Positions 4,806 to 8,994 of a stretch of 8,994 nt of DNA are shown here, one piece after another. The position numbers and the translations under genes were made by a program. Location of the stretch: positions 1 through 8,994 of the forward strand of contig JAWKRR010000106.1 in assembly GCA_041389525.1 (NCBI GenBank). Reading direction: 5' to 3'. The notes below the pieces were generated by a model, which saw nothing but the letters and a program-made list of their open reading frames with translations, was not told where the DNA came from and searched no databases. The stretch is from JACKFB01 sp041389525 (GTDB lineage Bacteria; Myxococcota_A; UBA9042; PHBI01; JACKFB01). Numbering within the stretch: position 1 is the stretch's first letter; each line of letters starts with the position of its first letter.

Positions 4806-7128
4806 GCGCGCCATGTACGCCGTCCCCTATCTCGCGCTGCTGATGTCCGCGCTTGCAGGTTGCGAGACCTCGCAGACCGTCGTCGCCGCTGCGCCCACGC
4901 CGCCTGCCGCCCAGCCGCAGGTGGCCGCAGCCCCGGTCGCGCCGCCCCCCCCGCCGGCGCCGCCGCCCGCACCCATCGTCGAGACGCTGCGCACCGTCGA
5001 CGACCTCAAGCCCTACTTCACCGACCCCGCCATCCACGCCGCCGTCGATGAGTTCGAGGCCGGCAACAACAACTCCGCCGCCCGTGTGCTCGAAGGCCTC
5101 GCCGACGCCGAGCCGGCCACCGCGGTCGGTCGCGCCGCGCGCTTCGTCGCCCTGCTCGCCCGACACGACGGCGGCGTCTTCGACCCGACGGCGGAGCGCC
5201 TCGAGGCCATGGCGAGCGCCTGGCCCGACCTCGCCGACTACGCGCTCTACTACGCCGCCAGCGCGCACTTTCACGCCGGGCGGCCCGCCGACACCCTGCG
5301 CGTCCTCGACGGGATGCCGAAGGACTCGACGCTGACCTCGCGGTCGCTCGAGCTTCGCGTCGAGGCCCTCGTCGCCGCCGACCGGCCAGCCGACGCCCTC
5401 GCCCTGGCCGAGTCCGCCAGCGAAGCCGTCCGCGACGACCGCCCCGGGCTGTGGGTCAGCCTCGCCACGCTGCGCACCACCCCGGAAGGTGTCGCTGACG
5501 CCCGCCGCGAGCTGGCCAGCCGCTTCCCCTCGAAGACCGAGGGCCGCGCCGCCCTCGCCGCCCTCGGCAGCACCCCCGGGTTCAACGCCGCGCAGACCCT
5601 TCGAATCGCGCGCTACTACTTCAACGCCCAGTCCCACGACGCCGCCATCGACGCCCTCGGCAAGGTCCTCGCCCTGGCCCCGGCGGAGAGCCCGGTCGCT
5701 TGCGAGGCGCTCACCCTCACCGCCCGCGCCTGGGAGAAAAAGAAGCAGTCGTCGAAGGCGTGGCCCTTCTTTCAGCGAGCGCTGGCCTGCAAAGGCGACG
5801 CCCTCGCCGACGCCACCTTCGCCGGCGGCCGCAACCGCCTCGGCGCCGGCGAGCACGCGACCGCGCGAAAGCTCTTCGCCCAGCACATCAAGACCTTCCC
5901 CGACCGAAGCACCGTGGACGACTGCCAGCTCATGCTCGCCCAGAGCCTGCGTGAGACCGGCGACGCCAAGGGCGCAGACGACGCGCTGCTCGAGTCGCTG
6001 CGGCGTTGGCCCGACGGCGACATGGTCGACGACGCGGCGTGGGCGCTGCTGTGGCCGCGGGTCGAGGCGCGCCGCTACAAGGACGCCGTGGCCATGGCCG
6101 ACCGCATCCTCGAGCGGGTGCCGCGCGAGGTCAGTTACCGCGCCGAGGGCCGCACGCTCTACTGGCGGGCGCGCTCCCTCGACAAGCTCGGGAAGTCGAA
6201 GAAGGCGCGCGAGGGCTACGCCCAGGTGCTCGCCGACTACCCGCTCAGCTGGTACGCCGTCCTCGCCCACTCCCGGCTGCGCCAGCACGACCCGGCCGCC
6301 GCCGCCACCGCCCTGCGCGCCGCCATCGCCGCCAGCAAGCCGCCCGCCGACCCCCTCGCCGCCATCCCGGCGTCGCTGCTGAGCGACCGCCACTTCCGCG
6401 CCGCCGCCGCCCTCGCCCGCATGGGCCTGCAGTCCAGCGCCCGCCGCGAGCTCTCCGCGACCGCCACGCCCCCGGCCGCCGACCGCCAAGCCTGGACCTG
6501 GACCCGCGTGGTCCTCTATCAGCTCGCCGGCGCCTACGAGCAAGCCACCCGCCTGTCCCGCGCCGAAGAGCCTCGCCTCGGCGCCACTTGGCCCGTCGGC
6601 CCCGCCCGCCGCCTGTGGGAGCTCGCACACCCCCGCCCCTTCGCCGATCTCGTCCACCGCTGGGCCAGCGAGCGCGGCATCGACCCCTACTGGGTCTGGT
6701 CGATCATGCGCGAAGAGTCCGGCTTCAACCCCCGCATCGAGAGCTGGGCCAACGCCATCGGCCTGATGCAGATCATCTTACCCACCGCCAAGATGCTGGC
6801 CGCCGGCACCGACTTCATCCCCGACCGCGAGAACCTCCAGAAGCCCGAGGTCGCCATCGCCCTCGGCACGAAATACCTCGCGTCGCTCATCGGCCGGCAC
6901 CCGGTCGTCAGCCTCGCCAGCGCCGGCTATAACGCAGGCGGCGGCGCGGTCGGAAAGTGGCGGCGCCTATTTGGTGACGTGGACTTGGACGAATTTGTCG
7001 AGCGAATCCCGTATCGCGAAGCGCGCGGCTACGCGAAGCGCGTCACCCGCTCGCTCGCGCGCTACCGCTGGCTCTACGAGGGCGAGGCGCTGCTCGAGCT
7101 CCCTCCGGGCCCTCCGGGACGCAAGTAG
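4801..7128 (+). CDS. Slt70-type soluble lytic transglycosylase, predicted lipoprotein with TPR-like domain
   Basis: This 775-residue periplasmic murein hydrolase should cleave the MurNAc-GlcNAc bond to give 1,6-anhydro products. Residues 1-20 are a signal peptide ending in the lipobox LAGC, so C21 is probably lipidated; classical Slt70 is soluble instead. A flexible Ala/Pro-rich linker spans about 27-60. Residues 60-500 are helical with TPR-like units, such as ARYYFNAQSHDAAIDALGKV, forming the superhelical U domain. YPLSWYAVLAHSRL (480-493) matches the Slt70 L-domain segment that precedes the catalytic lobe. The GH23 domain at about 620-750 contains catalytic E639 in REESGFNP, GLMQI (654-658), AGYNAG (708-713) and a late RIPYREARGYAKRV segment. 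All key motifs are intact; GGG after YNA replaces the common GPG. ATG 4801 is chosen because it keeps R3 in the signal n-region. ATG 4813 is a credible alternative. It is transcribed divergently from the dehydrogenase. Confidence 0.93.
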   Translation: MLRAMYAVPYLALLMSALAGCETSQTVVAAAPTPPAAQPQVAAAPVAPPPPPAPPPAPIVETLRTVDDLKPYFTDPAIHAAVDEFEAGNNNSAARVLEGLADAEPATAVGRAARFVALLARHDGGVFDPTAERLEAMASAWPDLADYALYYAASAHFHAGRPADTLRVLDGMPKDSTLTSRSLELRVEALVAADRPADALALAESASEAVRDDRPGLWVSLATLRTTPEGVADARRELASRFPSKTEGRAALAALGSTPGFNAAQTLRIARYYFNAQSHDAAIDALGKVLALAPAESPVACEALTLTARAWEKKKQSSKAWPFFQRALACKGDALADATFAGGRNRLGAGEHATARKLFAQHIKTFPDRSTVDDCQLMLAQSLRETGDAKGADDALLESLRRWPDGDMVDDAAWALLWPRVEARRYKDAVAMADRILERVPREVSYRAEGRTLYWRARSLDKLGKSKKAREGYAQVLADYPLSWYAVLAHSRLRQHDPAAAATALRAAIAASKPPADPLAAIPASLLSDRHFRAAAALARMGLQSSARRELSATATPPAADRQAWTWTRVVLYQLAGAYEQATRLSRAEEPRLGATWPVGPARRLWELAHPRPFADLVHRWASERGIDPYWVWSIMREESGFNPRIESWANAIGLMQIILPTAKMLAAGTDFIPDRENLQKPEVAIALGTKYLASLIGRHPVVSLASAGYNAGGGAVGKWRRLFGDVDLDEFVERIPYREARGYAKRVTRSLARYRWLYEGEALLELPPGPPGRK

Positions 7129-7248
7129 GCCCGAGTTCGGTCTCGCGGTCTGTGGGCGCACCTGCTAACCTGGGCGCGGGTCGCACTCGGGGGAGCGCGC
7201 TCCGCAGGCTCAGCGCCCACAAACGCGCTGCGACCACGGGACCACACG
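7129..7248. other. Intergenic region with long interrupted inverted repeat, before the kinase
   Basis: TGTGGGCGC (7151-7159) is perfectly complementary to GCGCCCACA (7213-7221). Just inside, CCTGC (7161-7165) pairs with GCAGG (7204-7208), giving 14 base pairs with a small asymmetric bulge. The loop holds the 12-bp palindrome GGAGCGCGCTCC (7192-7203) and a TGC-TAACCT sequence (7163-7171) resembling an extended -10 box. The element could end the upstream transcript, act as an operator, or structure the kinase mRNA leader. There is no T tract and no good -35 box. Confidence 0.45.
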
Positions 7249-8994
7249 ATGGCGAGGGTAGCAGAGGCAGTTCGGGCGATTCGGAGCACGGCGCTCGCTC
7301 CGATTGCCCTGACCCTCGTGCTCGCCCTCGTGACGACCGTGCTCTGGCGCGCGCTCGGCGCACGCGACGAGGTCGAGGTGAAGGCCACCGTCGACGCCGC
7401 GACGACCCAGCTCGCCCTCGAAGTACAGCGCGCCATGCGGACGCGCATCTTCGGGCTCGAGCGGATGGGCGTGCGCTGGGAGGCCCGCGGCGGCACGCCA
7501 CGCGACGAGTGGGCGACCGACGCGACGCACCTCCTCACCCACGAGCGCGGCTACGAGAGCTTGAGCTGGGTCGACGCCTCGGGCACGCCGCAGTGGGTGC
7601 TCCCCGAGTCCGCGCGCACCGGCGGGCCGGCCGTTGACCTCGCCCGCGAAGTCGCGCGCACCGACATGCTCCAGAGCGCGCGCGACGAGCGCCGGCCCAT
7701 CCTGTCGCACGCCATCCGCCTCCACGATGGTCACGCCGGCTTCGTCATCTACGTCCCGCTCTTCCCGGCCGGCCGATTCGACGGGTTTGTCCTCGCGATT
7801 TGCCGTTTCGAGACGCTGATCCGCGCCCTGACACCCGCGCCCGTCGAGGCCCGCTATCACATCGCCGCCTGGGACGACGACGCCCAGATCATGGGCCCCC
7901 CCCGCGCGCGCAGCGAGGTCTGGTCGGACGCCGTCCCCGTCCGCCTCTCGGGCGTCTGGTGGGACCTCCGCCTCAGCCCGCGCTCCGGCGTCCTCACCGA
8001 CCTCGCCTCGCCCCTGCCACCGCTGGTCCTCTTCTTGGGCCTCGGCATGGCCGTCCTCGTCGGGATCGTCTTTCACCTCATGCTGCTCGCCCGGCGCCGC
8101 ACCCACGAGGCCGAGTTCGCCAACGCGGAGCTTCAGGCGGCCATGAACCTACGCCGCGCCGCCGAGGCCAAGCTGCAGCTCCTCGCCGAGTCCCTCGAGG
8201 CCCGCGTCGCCGAGCGCTCCCGCGCCCTCGAAGCCTCACGCGCCGAGGCCGGCCGCCTCGAGCGCGAGCTCTTCGAAGCCCAGAAGCTCGAAGCCCTGGG
8301 CCGGCTGGCCGGCGGCGTCGCCCACGACTTCAACAACAGCCTCATGGCCATCAGCGGCCTCACCGAGCTCGCGCTCATGCGCATCAGCGGCGACCACCCC
8401 GCCCGCCGCCTCGTCGCCCAGGTCCAGCAAGCCGCCGACAAGGCCGCCTCCCTCACCCGCCAGATCCTCGCCTTCGGCCGCCGCCAGGTCCTGCAGCCCG
8501 AAACCGTCGATCTCGCCTCACTCATCGAGGACTCCCACGAGATGCTGGAGCGGCTCCTGGGCCCCGGCGTCGGCCTCACCGTGGTCCGCGACGAGCGCCC
8601 GAGCTGGGTCGAGATCGACCCCGGGCAGATGCAGCAGGTCATCCTGAACCTGACGCTGAACGCCCGCGACGCCATGCCCGACGGCGGCCACCTCGTCATG
8701 GAGTTCCAGCGCGTCCCAGCGCCCGCCGACGCGCCCGGTCCGGGCTGGGTCGCGCTGATCGTCCGCGACGACGGCTGCGGCATGGACGGCGACACCCTGA
8801 CCCACGTCTTCGAGCCCTTCTTCACCACCAAGACGTCCGGCCACGGCCTCGGGCTGGCGATGGTCCACGGGATGATCAGCCAGAGCGGCGGCCACATCAC
8901 CGCCGACAGCGCGGTCGGCCAGGGCACCACGCTCACCATTCGCCTGCCCGCCGCCTCCACCCCGCCCGCAGCGGTCGCCGTGCGCGACCTGGGC
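7249..8994 (+). CDS. Membrane-bound CHASE-type sensor histidine kinase (runs off right edge)
   Basis: All 582 visible codons are open and the gene continues past the window. The architecture is that of a two-component sensor. TM helix 1 is at about 15-33. A periplasmic domain at about 40-235 resembles CHASE ligand sensors (segments RWEARGGTPRDEWATDA, GYESLSWVDASG, GHAGFVIYVPLFPAGRFDGF). TM helix 2 is at about 258-280. A charged coiled-coil linker (about 284-345) leads to HisKA, with phospho-acceptor H359 in GGVAHDFNN. The HATPase domain has the N box at N471 (NARDAM), G1 DDGCGM (507-512), an EPFFTTK F-box ending at K528, and G2 GHGLGL (531-536). All catalytic boxes are intact, so it should autophosphorylate. 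The kinase domain ends near residue 566; the Pro/Ala-rich tail TPPAAVAV could lead to a receiver domain outside the window. ATG 7249 is the only sensible start; the ribosome site is weak (GGGA). Ligand and partner regulator are unknown. Confidence 0.93.
   Translation, partial: MARVAEAVRAIRSTALAPIALTLVLALVTTVLWRALGARDEVEVKATVDAATTQLALEVQRAMRTRIFGLERMGVRWEARGGTPRDEWATDATHLLTHERGYESLSWVDASGTPQWVLPESARTGGPAVDLAREVARTDMLQSARDERRPILSHAIRLHDGHAGFVIYVPLFPAGRFDGFVLAICRFETLIRALTPAPVEARYHIAAWDDDAQIMGPPRARSEVWSDAVPVRLSGVWWDLRLSPRSGVLTDLASPLPPLVLFLGLGMAVLVGIVFHLMLLARRRTHEAEFANAELQAAMNLRRAAEAKLQLLAESLEARVAERSRALEASRAEAGRLERELFEAQKLEALGRLAGGVAHDFNNSLMAISGLTELALMRISGDHPARRLVAQVQQAADKAASLTRQILAFGRRQVLQPETVDLASLIEDSHEMLERLLGPGVGLTVVRDERPSWVEIDPGQMQQVILNLTLNARDAMPDGGHLVMEFQRVPAPADAPGPGWVALIVRDDGCGMDGDTLTHVFEPFFTTKTSGHGLGLAMVHGMISQSGGHITADSAVGQGTTLTIRLPAASTPPAAVAVRDLG

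Noticed and set aside
4765..6657. A 630-codon open frame on the minus strand opposite the transglycosylase
   Set aside because: It is Gly/Arg/Glu-rich low-complexity translation typical of the antisense of a GC-rich gene. It has no recognisable domain, while the plus strand carries an intact GH23 enzyme with catalytic motifs.
7096..7125. Tandem CCCTCCGGG repeat near the end of the transglycosylase gene
   Set aside because: It only encodes the Pro/Gly-rich C-terminal residues PPGPPG and has no further copies or features.
7171..7186. Sigma-54-like promoter TGGGCGC...TCGCA upstream of the kinase
   Set aside because: The spacing between the GG and GC elements is nine bases rather than the required ten, and the flanking bases match poorly.
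8815..8850. Apparent shortening of the kinase G2 box (GHGLGL instead of GxGTGLGL)
   Set aside because: A TTK-x-x-G-x-GLGL form is common in a large group of hybrid-type kinases, so this is normal family variation.

Overview
This is a very GC-rich window (third codon positions almost always G or C) from a Gram-negative bacterium. Two lipoprotein-type signal peptides, a periplasmic-binding-protein ABC importer, a Slt70-type murein lytic transglycosylase and a CHASE-domain sensor kinase support a two-membrane cell. The style of the proteins and the very high GC suggest Myxococcota or a related former deltaproteobacterial lineage. That placement is inference; no marker gene in the window settles it.

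Layout, left to right. (1) 1-511, minus strand: the N-terminal half of GDP-mannose 4,6-dehydratase, cut by the left edge. (2) 512-756: a divergent intergenic region with short dyads and a weak promoter-like site. (3) 757-3433, plus strand: a tight three-gene operon for a BtuFCD/FecBCD-type importer: binding lipoprotein, permease and ATPase. Successive genes overlap by four bases (GTGA, then ATGA). (4) 3434-3466: a short convergent gap with an 11-bp direct repeat and a GC hairpin. (5) 3467-4642, minus strand: an isovaleryl-CoA-dehydrogenase-like flavoenzyme. (6) 4643-4800: a divergent promoter region. (7) 4801-7128, plus strand: a large lytic transglycosylase lipoprotein. (8) 7129-7248: a gap with a long interrupted inverted repeat. 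(9) 7249-8994, plus strand: a membrane-bound CHASE-type histidine kinase that runs off the right edge.

Only the three importer genes form a clear functional unit. They should carry a cobalamin-, haem- or Fe-siderophore-like substrate from periplasm to cytoplasm. The other genes look like independent housekeeping or accessory transcription units: GDP-sugar synthesis, branched acyl-CoA oxidation, murein turnover and signal sensing. I found no mobile element, CRISPR array, tRNA, rRNA or convincing riboswitch, and no previously undescribed system. The best points for a second look are the missing Q-loop glutamine in the importer ATPase, the relocated catalytic base and atypical C-terminus of the dehydrogenase, and the long dyad before the kinase. 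Many long antisense reading frames exist here, but they are by-products of the GC-rich coding strands.
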